From JACKFB01 sp041389525 (GTDB taxonomy: Bacteria; Myxococcota_A; UBA9042; PHBI01; JACKFB01), in assembly GCA_041389525.1 (NCBI GenBank), contig JAWKRR010000034.1:1-64000 (forward strand): DNA of 64,000 nucleotides, given 5' to 3'. The notes under the pieces were generated by a model. It was not told the DNA's origin. It searched no databases and saw only the letters and a list, made by a program, of their open reading frames with translations. Positions 29,007 to 37,660 of the stretch are shown here, one piece after another. Positions within the stretch are counted from its first letter, which is position 1. Each line of letters starts with the position of its first letter. The position numbers were made by a program, and so were the translations under genes.

Positions 29007-29858
29007 ATGTCGGCGCCCGAACCCGCTCTCATCCGCCTGACCTCGCGCTGCAACAGCGGCTGCGGGCACTGCCCCGTGGCCGATCTGCGCGAGCTGCCCG
29101 ACCTCTCGCTGGAGGAGGCGGCGGCGCAGCTTCAGGCGGGCCGCGAGGCCGGCGCGACCCACGCGGTCTTTCAGCGCGGCGAGGCGACGCTGCACCGCGG
29201 CGTGGTGAAGCTGGTGCGCCAGGCGCGCGAGCTTGGCTACGAGCAGGTCACGCTCGAGACCAACGGCCGGATGCTGGCGTACCCGGAGTACGTCGAGAAG
29301 CTCGTGCGGGCCGGCCTGACCGACGTGGCGCAGAGCGTCTTCGCGCACGTCGCGCCGCTGCACGACGCCATCGACGGCACCGAGGGCGCGCACGTCCAGG
29401 CCATGGTGGGTCTCGCGCGGGTGCTGGCGTCGAGCCTGCGCCTGGAGGTCCGCGTGCCCGTGGTGCGCCGCAACTTCGCCGTGCTGTCGGACATCGTCGC
29501 GGTGCTGCGCCACGTCGGGGTGCGCCGCATCACCTTCGAGCTGCCCCGCCCGGTCAAGGTCGGCCCCGCGTGGCAGGTCGAGGCCCTCGCTCGCCTCGAC
29601 GTCATCTCGCCCTTCGTGCGCGAGGCCATCGAGCGCGCCGAAGGCCTGGGCATGGAGGCGCGCACCATCGGATTTCCGCTGTGTCAGCTGGGTCCGGAGG
29701 GCGCGGCCCACGCCATGGTCGGCCCGCGCAGCACCGGACCGAAGGCCGCCATCTGCAGCGACTGCGCGGTCCGGGAGACCTGCCCGCGGACCTGGGCCAG
29801 CTACCAGCTGACCTTCGGCACCTGGGAGCTGCGCCCGCTGCCTGCGGACGCGCGGTGA
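29007..29858 (+). CDS. Radical SAM enzyme 3 of the cluster (283 aa, variant GGE motif)
   Basis: Cysteines C15, C19 and C22 in RCNSGCGHC ligate the 4Fe-4S cluster. Where most family members have GGE, this protein has FQRGEATLH, with arginine at 57 before G58-E59. LETNGRMLAYPEYVEKLV and SVFAHVAPLHDAIDGTEG follow the standard barrel order, and LEVRVPVVRRNFAVL is the next strand. CSDCAVRETC near the end gives cysteines at 250, 253 and 259, the same C-x2-C-x5-C element found in the two upstream enzymes. The stop codon overlaps the GTG start of the carbamoyltransferase fusion by 4 bp (GTGA), which implies translational coupling. Short for the family but apparently complete. Confidence 0.83.
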   Translation: MSAPEPALIRLTSRCNSGCGHCPVADLRELPDLSLEEAAAQLQAGREAGATHAVFQRGEATLHRGVVKLVRQARELGYEQVTLETNGRMLAYPEYVEKLVRAGLTDVAQSVFAHVAPLHDAIDGTEGAHVQAMVGLARVLASSLRLEVRVPVVRRNFAVLSDIVAVLRHVGVRRITFELPRPVKVGPAWQVEALARLDVISPFVREAIERAEGLGMEARTIGFPLCQLGPEGAAHAMVGPRSTGPKAAICSDCAVRETCPRTWASYQLTFGTWELRPLPADAR

Positions 29859-32800
29859 GCGAGGGCCCCCTCGCAGCGGCTCGCCCCTGGACCCCCGACG
29901 ACGCGTGGCGGTCCGCGCTGGACGCCGCCGACGACAGCCCGTTCGCCGTCGCCTGGCCCTCACACCACCCCGACCTCTTCGACGCGCTGACCGGCACCGC
30001 GGGCGGCTTTGACCTCGCGATGCGCCGGGTGCGCCACCTGCTCGACGCCGGCCGCTCGGTGGTCCTCGCGCACCCCGTCGCCCGCGCGACCCTGTCGGAC
30101 CTGCGCGACCTCGTGCGCTTCGTCGACGACCGACTGCCCGCCGTCCTGGGCCTGCGATTCACCGCCACGACCGGCGAAAAACCCCAGTCGCTGCCTGGGT
30201 TCTCGACGCACTGGCAGGCCGCGCTCTACGAGTGTGGCGCGCGCGAGGTCGGCTTCGAGATCGGCCCCGGCCTGCCGCCCGCGCCGGGCGCCTCGCTCTC
30301 GCCCGCGCGCACGCCACCGCCCCCGCCTCCGCACCCTGAGCTGCTCTCGACGATGCCGCGCCCCGCGGACGACGCGCGGCTCGGCGACGCCCTCGACGCG
30401 CTGCTCGCCCCCATCGGCACCCTGGCCCGCTACATCCACCGCACGCGCCTCCACGACCCGCCCGCCGAGCTGCTCGCCTACATGGAGCGCGACCCCCGCG
30501 ACGCCCAGCGCGCCGCCCGCCAGACACGCGAGACCCCGTGGGTGCTCATCCAGCTAGCCGTCGTCACCGGCGAGCACGGCGAGCCCACCACCTTCGACGC
30601 CACCTGCCTCGCCGCCCTCCTCGACCGCTGCACCGCCCTGGACACCCTCCCCCACGTCGCGGTCGCCCACGACGCGATGGACGCCCGCGCCCGCGCCATC
30701 GTCGACTCCCTCGCCCCGCTGGCGGCCAGCCGCGACCTGCCTTTTTACGCCATCGACCCCAACGGCGCCGCCTGCCCCGACGTCGGCGCGAACCCCATCC
30801 GGTTCGACGCCTGCATCGCCCTCACGCACATCCGCCGCGCCCCCTTCTCGGGAGCCCTGGACCAGACCCCGTCCCTCCTCCCCAAGGGCGACCGCGCCAC
30901 CTTGCTCGCCAACGCCGCAGCCCGCCTCGGCGACGAGGCCGCCCCCGACCCGGGCCCGCCCAGCTTCTGGCTCTACAACCTGTGGGCGCCGCGCGGCACC
31001 CCCGACCTCGTCAGCCCCCTCCCCGGCAACCAAACCCTGGGCCTCGGTCGCGCGCTGCTCGCCGACATTTGGCTCGCAGACCTCCCCGACCGCGGCCTGC
31101 TCATGGCCTCCAGCGACCCGCTGAGCCTCGACCGGGCTGCGGCGGACCTGCTGGATCTCGAGCTGCACTCGTTGCCCCTGCTGGGCCCAGCCGCCCAGCG
31201 CGGGGTGCGGGCGGCCATGCCCGAGGGCGTGATGCCCGGCGGCGTGCTGCCCGCGGAGCTGGTCCGCCGCCCCCACGCGCGCTGGCCGCGCTCGCGCCCC
31301 CTGACCATCCTGGGCCTCGCCTCCACGACCCTGCAAAACCACACCGCCGCGTTGGTGCGCGACGGCGTCATCGTCGCGGCCGTCCAGGAAGAGCGCCTCC
31401 GCCGCCGCAAACAGCACGGCTGGCACGCCCCCGGCCGCCCCGGCGTCACCGTGGTCTCCGACCCCACCATCCCGCTCGCTGACGCGTGGCCCCGCCGCTC
31501 CATCGCTGAGGTCTTGCGCATCGCCGGCGTGACCTTCGACGACATCGACTTCATCGCCCTCAACGGCATCCCCGCCCGCTGGTTTCCCACCTACGGCCTG
31601 ACCGGGACCGAGCGCCCGCCCGTCACCCTGCGCGACGGCCGCACCTACCTGGTCCCGCACCACCTCACCCACGCCGCGTCGGCCTACCGCCCCAGCGGCA
31701 TGGACGAGGCCTTCGTCTTCACCGTCGACGGGCGCGGCGAGCGCGAGACCGCGACCTTCTTCGAGGCCGGCCGCGACCGGGTGCTGCGACGCAGCTTCGA
31801 CGTGCTCTGCCACGAAGACAGCCTCATCGGCGGCGTGTACGAGTACTTCACGACGATCCTGGGCTTCGGGCATCACGGCCAGGGCTCGACCATGGGGCTG
31901 GCGGCGATGGGCGAGGCGGGCTACGACATCAGCGCGTTCTTGTCCGCGCGCTCGCGCGACGACTACAGCATCCACGACCGCGGCATCGAGGAGGCCTTCG
32001 GGCACTTCGCCCGCGGCCGCCACGAGCCCATCCGCGACGAGCACATCCGCCTCGCCGCCAGCGTGCAGGCGGCGCTCGAGGACACCGTGCTGCGCTTTCT
32101 CGAGGACGGGCTGGCCGGGCGCAAGGCCAAGAACCTGTGCCTCGCGGGCGGCGTCGCGCTCAACTGCCAGATGAACCAGCGCATCCGCACCGCGCTCGGC
32201 GTCGAGAACATCTACGTGCAGCCGGCCGCCCACGACGCGGGGACGGCGGTGGGCGCGGCGCTCGAGGTGCACTTCGAGCTCACCGGCGAAAACGGCGCGC
32301 CCATGGAGCACGCCTACCTGGGCCCCAGCTACTCCGACGCCAGAATCGCCGAGGCCATCAAGACCTTCGGGCTGGTCGCCAGCCGCCCTCACGACCTGGC
32401 GCGGGACGTCGCCGAGCGCATCGCGGCGGGCGAAATCGTCTGTTGGTTTCAGGGAAAAATGGAGCTGGGCCCGCGGGCCTTGGGCGCCCGGAGCATCCTC
32501 TCCGACCCTCGCTCACGGGCGGTGGCCGAGCGGGTCAACCTGCTCAAGGGTCGCGAGTGGTGGCGCCCCTTCGGGCCGTCGATCCTGGCCGGACGCGAGT
32601 CCGAGTGGTTCGAGACCCCCTTCCACACGCCCTTCATGCTCTTCACCCTGCCGGTCCGCCCCGAGCGACGCGAGCGCATCCCCGCGGTCGTCCACGCCGA
32701 CGGGACGTCCAGACCGCAATCCGTGGTCCGCTCGACGAACGCCCGCTACTGGGACGTCATCTCGCAGTTCGAGCGCATCACCGGCATCCCGATGGTGACC

Positions 32801-32935
32801 AACACCTCGTTCAACACCGCCCACGAGCCCGTCGTCTGCACCCCGGAAGACGCGCTCGCCAGCTTCATGGACCTCGGCGCCGATTGCCTCGCCATCGGCG
32901 ACCACCTCGTGGTCCGCCGCGACCAGCGCGCGTAG
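29855..32935 (+). CDS. Fusion protein: radical-SAM-like half barrel, DUF362-like domain and NodU/TobZ-type O-carbamoyltransferase (1026 aa)
   Basis: GTG at 29855 overlaps the preceding stop. Residues 34-150 (SHHPDLFDALTGTAGGFD, then VVLAHPVARATLSDLRDLV) look like the second half of a radical SAM barrel, but no CxxxCxxC is present, so that part cannot be an active radical enzyme by itself. Residues about 200-450 resemble DUF362, most clearly GLLMASSDPLSLDRAAADLL near 415-434. From about 483 the carbamoyltransferase begins: LTILGLASTTLQNHTAALV, VQEERLRRRKQHG, the metal motif HHLTHAASAY near 600, and VDGRGERETATFFE. The C-terminal part (about 855-1026) has WFQGKMELGPRALGARSIL and FGPSIL, then TNTSFN. 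Known relatives carbamoylate a hydroxyl group through carbamoyl-adenylate. Usual length is 550-600 aa, so the 480-aa N-terminal addition is exceptional. Confidence 0.85.
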   Translation: MSEGPLAAARPWTPDDAWRSALDAADDSPFAVAWPSHHPDLFDALTGTAGGFDLAMRRVRHLLDAGRSVVLAHPVARATLSDLRDLVRFVDDRLPAVLGLRFTATTGEKPQSLPGFSTHWQAALYECGAREVGFEIGPGLPPAPGASLSPARTPPPPPPHPELLSTMPRPADDARLGDALDALLAPIGTLARYIHRTRLHDPPAELLAYMERDPRDAQRAARQTRETPWVLIQLAVVTGEHGEPTTFDATCLAALLDRCTALDTLPHVAVAHDAMDARARAIVDSLAPLAASRDLPFYAIDPNGAACPDVGANPIRFDACIALTHIRRAPFSGALDQTPSLLPKGDRATLLANAAARLGDEAAPDPGPPSFWLYNLWAPRGTPDLVSPLPGNQTLGLGRALLADIWLADLPDRGLLMASSDPLSLDRAAADLLDLELHSLPLLGPAAQRGVRAAMPEGVMPGGVLPAELVRRPHARWPRSRPLTILGLASTTLQNHTAALVRDGVIVAAVQEERLRRRKQHGWHAPGRPGVTVVSDPTIPLADAWPRRSIAEVLRIAGVTFDDIDFIALNGIPARWFPTYGLTGTERPPVTLRDGRTYLVPHHLTHAASAYRPSGMDEAFVFTVDGRGERETATFFEAGRDRVLRRSFDVLCHEDSLIGGVYEYFTTILGFGHHGQGSTMGLAAMGEAGYDISAFLSARSRDDYSIHDRGIEEAFGHFARGRHEPIRDEHIRLAASVQAALEDTVLRFLEDGLAGRKAKNLCLAGGVALNCQMNQRIRTALGVENIYVQPAAHDAGTAVGAALEVHFELTGENGAPMEHAYLGPSYSDARIAEAIKTFGLVASRPHDLARDVAERIAAGEIVCWFQGKMELGPRALGARSILSDPRSRAVAERVNLLKGREWWRPFGPSILAGRESEWFETPFHTPFMLFTLPVRPERRERIPAVVHADGTSRPQSVVRSTNARYWDVISQFERITGIPMVTNTSFNTAHEPVVCTPEDALASFMDLGADCLAIGDHLVVRRDQRA

Positions 32936-32979
32936 ATTAGCGAGCCCGGCCCCGGACCTCCCAGCCCCCCGGAATCGTC

Positions 32980-34014
32980 ATGCAGGCCAGCGAAACACTG
33001 CTCTTTTTCGATGACCTCATGGTCTCGCACGACCCCGGCCGCGGTCACCCCGAGCGGCCGGAGCGGCTGAGCTCGCTCGCCGACGACCTGCGCGCCAACC
33101 CGGTCGCTCACACGCGCTGGGTGACGCCGGAACCTGCCACCGCCGAGGATCTCGAGCGGGTGCATGACCACGCGTACATCGACTCGATGGACATGGTGCG
33201 GGGCAAGACCGGCCACCTGGACGCCGACACGGCCGTCTCACCGCACAGCATCGAGGCGGCCTACCTGGCGGCCGGCGCGGCCATCGGCGCGGTCGACGCG
33301 GTGGTGCGAGGCGACGCGAAGCAGGCCCTCGGCCTGGTGAGGCCGCCGGGCCACCACGCCGAGGCCGGGCGGCCCATGGGCTTCTGCCTCTTCAACAACG
33401 TGGCCGTCGCCGCCGCCCACGCGACCGAGGCGCTGGGGCTCGAGCGGGTGATGGTGATCGACTGGGACGTCCACCACGGAAACGGCACCCAGCACAGCTT
33501 TCAGGGCAACCGCGACGTGCTCTTCTTCAGCACGCACCGCTTCCCCTTCTACCCCGGGACCGGCGCCGCCCACGAGTGCGGGACCGGCGCGGGCGAGGGC
33601 TACACCGTGAACGTGCCCATGCCCGGCGGGCGCACCGACGCGGACCTGCGGCTGGCCTTCGACGCGCTGCTGATGCCCATCGCCGCCCAGTACAAGCCTC
33701 AGCTTGTGCTGGTGTCGGCGGGCTTTGACGCGCACCGCCTCGACCCGCTCGGTGGCATGCGGCTGAGCGACGAGGGGTTCGCGGTGCTCTGCGCCCGGGC
33801 CTTGGCCATCGCCGACGCGCACGCCGAGGGCCGCATCGTGCTCCTGCTGGAAGGCGGCTACGATCTGCAGGGGCTGCGCGAGGGCGTGCGCTCCTGCCTT
33901 GGCGTGCTGGGCCGCGAGACGCCGCCGGAGACGCGCTCGGCGACCCGCGAGGGCGAGGTGGCTGTGCGCGAGGCCCTGGCGCACCAGCGGCGCTACTACA
34001 AGCACCTGGGCTGA
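32980..34014 (+). CDS. Histone-deacetylase-fold deacetylase (acetylpolyamine amidohydrolase/class II HDAC-like, 344 aa)
   Basis: All active-site elements are present: RPPGHHAEAGRPMGFC with the His-His pair near 124, FNNVAVAA, IDWDVHHGNGTQ with the zinc Asp and His near 162-164, SAGFDAHRLDPLG with the second zinc Asp near 250, and LEGGYD with the tyrosine near 291. Length fits the family. It removes acetyl groups from lysine, polyamines or other small amines. It lies 44 bp after the carbamoyltransferase gene and before a strong terminator, so it is probably the last gene of the same transcript. In that setting a role on an amino-sugar or amine intermediate is possible but unproven. Confidence 0.9.
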   Translation: MQASETLLFFDDLMVSHDPGRGHPERPERLSSLADDLRANPVAHTRWVTPEPATAEDLERVHDHAYIDSMDMVRGKTGHLDADTAVSPHSIEAAYLAAGAAIGAVDAVVRGDAKQALGLVRPPGHHAEAGRPMGFCLFNNVAVAAAHATEALGLERVMVIDWDVHHGNGTQHSFQGNRDVLFFSTHRFPFYPGTGAAHECGTGAGEGYTVNVPMPGGRTDADLRLAFDALLMPIAAQYKPQLVLVSAGFDAHRLDPLGGMRLSDEGFAVLCARALAIADAHAEGRIVLLLEGGYDLQGLREGVRSCLGVLGRETPPETRSATREGEVAVREALAHQRRYYKHLG

Positions 34015-34039
34015 ACCGCGGCGCGGGCGCACACACGCG

Positions 34040-34072
34040 AAAGGCCGACCAGGGAAACCCGGTCGGCCTTTT
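34040..34072 (+). terminator. Rho-independent terminator after the deacetylase gene
   Basis: AAAGGCCGACC pairs with GGTCGGCCTTT across a short loop, giving an 11-bp stem followed by TTTTCTCT. It sits between convergent genes and can serve both, with the better T-run on the plus strand. Confidence 0.82.
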
Positions 34073-34129
34073 CTCTATCTGCCACCGCGCTGTCTCGGGT
34101 GACCCTGAGGCCACCCGAGACCGCCGCGG

Positions 34130-37100
34130 CTAGGGCGCGGTCGGCGCGCACACGCCCACGGCCTCGTCGCTGCCCGTCTCCGGGTCGTCGAAGATCTCGG
34201 CGTCGCACGCTTGTCCGGTCGGGCAGGCCGGGCCGCCCTCGATGCAGAACTTGAGGCAGAGCGCGTTGCCCGCAGCGTCGACCGCGAAGCAGGCGCCGCC
34301 GTAGGTCGTCGCGCTCGCGTCGCACAGCGCACCCGCGGCCGAGCACGACGCCAGGGCCGCGACGGCCTCCGACGGGGCGTTCGCGACGCAGGTGTTGGGC
34401 AGCACGCAGCGCTGGCCCGACGGGCAGCCGGGCGTGGCGCTGAAGAAGGAGCAGTTGCTGCGGCACACCAACGCGCCCGCCGCGCCGTCAGGCTGGCAGG
34501 TCGCGCCGGCCACGCAGCCGGTGCTCACCGCGCCCACCGTCGCCGAGCAGTCGCCGCCCAGGGCCACGGCCCCGGCGGGGAAGCAGGCGCCGTCCGGCCC
34601 GAACCCGAGGCCCTGGCAGGTCGAACCCGAGGCGCACGCGGTCACCCCGTCGACAGTGCAGGGATCGTAGCAGGCGCCCACGGTGGCGTTGTCAATCTGA
34701 GCGAGGCAGACCTTGCCGCCCGCGCAGGGCGTCGCGCCGCACTCACCGGAGACGCAGGTCTTGGTCGTGGGCGAGCAGACCTGGGTCTGGGGGTTCGCGC
34801 AGTCCGTGACGTCGTCGCACGGCGTTCCGGCGCCCTGGCACAGGCCGGTGGGGCCGTCGAACTCGTCGGAGCAGGTCTGCCCCTCCGCGGAGCACGCGCC
34901 GCCGGTCACTTCGCAGAGCTGCGAGCAGATGCCGCTGGAGTCGCACGCACCGGCGAGGATCGTGGCGGACTTGGCGCAGAAGGCGCCGAAGGCCGCGGTC
35001 TCCGCGCACGGCGCGCCGAGGACCGCGGGGTCCACGGTCACGTCCGAGGGGATGCAGTTCCCGTTGGGCGAGCAGACCTGCGACACGCCGCAGCCGGTCA
35101 CCTCGTCGAAGATCGAGCAGCGCTTGGAGCAGATCGTCGCGCCCGCCGCGCCGAGCGGCAGGCAGTCGAGGCCTTCCGCGCAGCCGGTTCCAAGGTCCGT
35201 CTGGACGCACGCTTGGCCGTCCGTCGCCGTGCCCAGCTTGAAGCAGGCGCCGCTGCCCACGCTGTCGACGGGAACGCAGGTCGAACCCGCGCCGCAGGTG
35301 TTCGCGCCGTTGGCGTCGCAGCTGGTGTAGCACGCGCCGAAGCTCGGGCTGGCCGTCTGGCCGAGGCAGACGCCGGTCGCGCCGCACATCGCGTCGTTGG
35401 TGCAGGTCGTCGTCGAGCAGGTCGCGGTGGCCGGCGAGCAGACGCTGGTCGCGGGGTTGGGGCACTCCTCGTTGTTCTGGCACGGCGCGTTGGCCGCGAC
35501 GCACTGGCCGGCCGGGTTGCAGGACTGGCCCGCGGTGCAGGCGCCGCAGCTCCCGCCGCAGCCGTCGTTGCCGCAGACCTTGCCCGTGCAGTTCGGCACG
35601 CAGGCGCCGCACTCCGGGTGGTCGGCGCAGTCGGCGCAGGCGCAGCTCTCGTTGAACGGCGAGCAGATGCCGTCGTCGACGCAGTTGGAGACGTCCGCGC
35701 AGAAGTCGTCGGTGGTGCAGTCGGCACACACGCAGTCATCGGCGAGGGTGCACTGCCCATCCTCAACGCAGCCCACGCACCTGCAGTCGTCGTTGGTGAC
35801 GGTGCACGCGCCCTCGGGGACGCCGACGTCACCGCAGACGAATCCGCCGCCTTCCACGCACGCGCCGGCCGGGGTGCAGATGTCGCCGCTGGCGCACGTA
35901 CCGCAGGAGCCGCCGCAGCCGTTGTCGCCGCACACCTTGCCCGTGCAGGACGGGACGCAGACCGGGCACGCCGGGTGATTGGTGCAGTCCGCGCACTTGC
36001 AGCCCTCATTGTAGGGGTCGCAGAGCCCGTCGCCGTTGCAGTTGGTCGCGTCGCCGCAGAAGCTGTCGGTCGCGCAGTCGGGGCACACGCAGTCGTCGTT
36101 CACGCCGCACGCGCCGTCCGCGACGCAGCCCACGCACTGGCACGGATCCGCGGGGGCCGCGGTGCAGCCACCGTCGGGCGCGTTCTCCGGGAGGGTCTCC
36201 AGGCAGGTCGAGACCGGAGGCGCCGCGCAGGTGCCCGCCGCGTTGCAGGTCGTGCCGGCCGCGCAGGTGCCACAGCTTCCGCCGCAGCCGTCGGCGCCGC
36301 AGGTCTTCCCGGTGCAGCTCGGCGTGCAGCCGGTCACGCACTGGTTCGACGCGTTGCAGACCATGCCCTGGTTGCAGCTTCCGCAGCTTCCGCCGCAGCC
36401 GTCGTTTCCGCACGCCTTGCCGGTGCAGCTCGGCGTGCAGACCGCGATGCACTGGCCGAGGACGTTGCAGTTCGCGTTGCCCTGGCAAGTGCCGCAGACG
36501 CCGCCACAGCCATCGTTTCCGCAGGTCTTGCCTGCGCAGTTCGGGGTGCAGCCCATGCAGGTGCCGTCAAAGCAGGCCTCGCCGGCGCCGCAGGTGCCGC
36601 AGCTCCCGCCACAGCCGTCGTCGCCGCAGGTCACGCCCTCGCAGTCCGCCGTGCACGAGTCGCAGGTGCCGCCGGCCACGCAAGCCGTGCCCGCGCCGCA
36701 GGTGCCACAGCTTCCGCCGCAGCCGTCCGACCCGCAGACCTTGCCCGTGCAGTTCGCGACGCAGCCGCCGACGCACTGGCCGCCGGGGGTGCAGCTCTGT
36801 CCGGCGCCGCAGGTGCCACACGAGCCGCCGCAGCCGTCATCGCCGCACGCGCTGGTGGTGCAGTCGGCGACGCAGGGGCCGCAGACGCCCTCGTTGCAGA
36901 CATCGGTGCCTTCGCAGAAGCCGCACGCGTTGCCGCAGCCGTCGTCGCCGCAGGTCTTGCCGGTGCAGTCGCCCGCGCACTCGCAGGCGCCGGCCGCCGA
37001 GCAGGCCTCGCCCGCCGCGCAGGTGCCGCAGTCGCCGCCGCAGCCGTCGTCACCGCAGGTCTTGCCCGTGCAGTCCGCGACGCAGCCCCCGACACACGCG

Positions 37101-37555
37101 CCGGCCGCCGAGCAGGTCTCGCCCGCCTGGCAGCTGCCGCACGTCGAGCCGCAGCCGTCGTCACCGCAGGTCTTGCCCGTGCAGTTGGGGGTACAACCCA
37201 CCTGGCACGTGCCGGCCGCCGAGCAGGTCTCGCCAGCCTGGCAGCTGCCGCAGGTCGAGCCGCAGCCGTCCTCGCCGCAGGTCTTGCCGGCGCAGTTGGG
37301 GGTGCAGGGCGCGATGCAGAGCCCCTGCGTCCCACAGGTCCCGCCGTTCGGGCAGGTTCCGCAGCTCCCGCCGCATCCGTCGTCGCCGCAGATCTTGCCG
37401 GTGCACTTGGGCTGGCAGGCCGCGTCTCCGGCGGTGTCCTGGACTGTGTCTACCTTGACCACGTCGGCGTCGCCGGCGTTGTTGGAGCCACCGTCGTCAC
37501 AGGCCGCCGCCAGCACGCCCAGACAACAACACAGTACCAGTGCGAGATGCTTCAT
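34130..37555 (-). CDS. Large Cys-rich repeat lipoprotein (1141 aa)
   Basis: MKHLALVLCCCLGVLAAAC gives a lipobox (LAAAC) followed by an acidic linker. Thirteen repeats follow with the pattern CxxxCxGKxCGxDGCGGSCGTCxxGxxC, about 34 aa each. The run is interrupted twice by a longer Cys block (for example CQCVGCVADGACG, CATDSFCGDATNC). The last 450 residues contain another repeat class with SVCSPATATC and GACFKLG. Every repeat has six to eight cysteines at fixed spacing, pointing to disulfide-rich outer-surface modules. The ATG has AGGAG ahead of it. Function is unknown; such proteins are common in Myxococcota. It lies downstream of the phosphoesterase gene on the same strand with a 105-bp gap. 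Confidence 0.85.
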   Translation of the reverse strand: MKHLALVLCCCLGVLAAACDDGGSNNAGDADVVKVDTVQDTAGDAACQPKCTGKICGDDGCGGSCGTCPNGGTCGTQGLCIAPCTPNCAGKTCGEDGCGSTCGSCQAGETCSAAGTCQVGCTPNCTGKTCGDDGCGSTCGSCQAGETCSAAGACVGGCVADCTGKTCGDDGCGGDCGTCAAGEACSAAGACECAGDCTGKTCGDDGCGNACGFCEGTDVCNEGVCGPCVADCTTSACGDDGCGGSCGTCGAGQSCTPGGQCVGGCVANCTGKVCGSDGCGGSCGTCGAGTACVAGGTCDSCTADCEGVTCGDDGCGGSCGTCGAGEACFDGTCMGCTPNCAGKTCGNDGCGGVCGTCQGNANCNVLGQCIAVCTPSCTGKACGNDGCGGSCGSCNQGMVCNASNQCVTGCTPSCTGKTCGADGCGGSCGTCAAGTTCNAAGTCAAPPVSTCLETLPENAPDGGCTAAPADPCQCVGCVADGACGVNDDCVCPDCATDSFCGDATNCNGDGLCDPYNEGCKCADCTNHPACPVCVPSCTGKVCGDNGCGGSCGTCASGDICTPAGACVEGGGFVCGDVGVPEGACTVTNDDCRCVGCVEDGQCTLADDCVCADCTTDDFCADVSNCVDDGICSPFNESCACADCADHPECGACVPNCTGKVCGNDGCGGSCGACTAGQSCNPAGQCVAANAPCQNNEECPNPATSVCSPATATCSTTTCTNDAMCGATGVCLGQTASPSFGACYTSCDANGANTCGAGSTCVPVDSVGSGACFKLGTATDGQACVQTDLGTGCAEGLDCLPLGAAGATICSKRCSIFDEVTGCGVSQVCSPNGNCIPSDVTVDPAVLGAPCAETAAFGAFCAKSATILAGACDSSGICSQLCEVTGGACSAEGQTCSDEFDGPTGLCQGAGTPCDDVTDCANPQTQVCSPTTKTCVSGECGATPCAGGKVCLAQIDNATVGACYDPCTVDGVTACASGSTCQGLGFGPDGACFPAGAVALGGDCSATVGAVSTGCVAGATCQPDGAAGALVCRSNCSFFSATPGCPSGQRCVLPNTCVANAPSEAVAALASCSAAGALCDASATTYGGACFAVDAAGNALCLKFCIEGGPACPTGQACDAEIFDDPETGSDEAVGVCAPTAP

Positions 37556-37660
37556 TTCGTGCTCCTGGGCGCGCCATCCGTCGTTCGCGGGGGGGTCAGA
37601 CGCGCTCGTCCGTCGAGTTCATAGGAAGGTCGGGCCTGATATCCGATCGCCAGGGGCGAG

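Noticed and set aside
27156..29963. Minus-strand open frame of 935 codons over the radical SAM genes
   Set aside because: The plus strand has complete catalytic motifs in three proteins; the minus translation has none.
34211..37624. Long plus-strand open frame (1137 codons) opposite the Cys-rich lipoprotein
   Set aside because: It has the repetitive Ala/Arg/Val-rich composition of an antisense shadow and no signal, domain or ribosome site.
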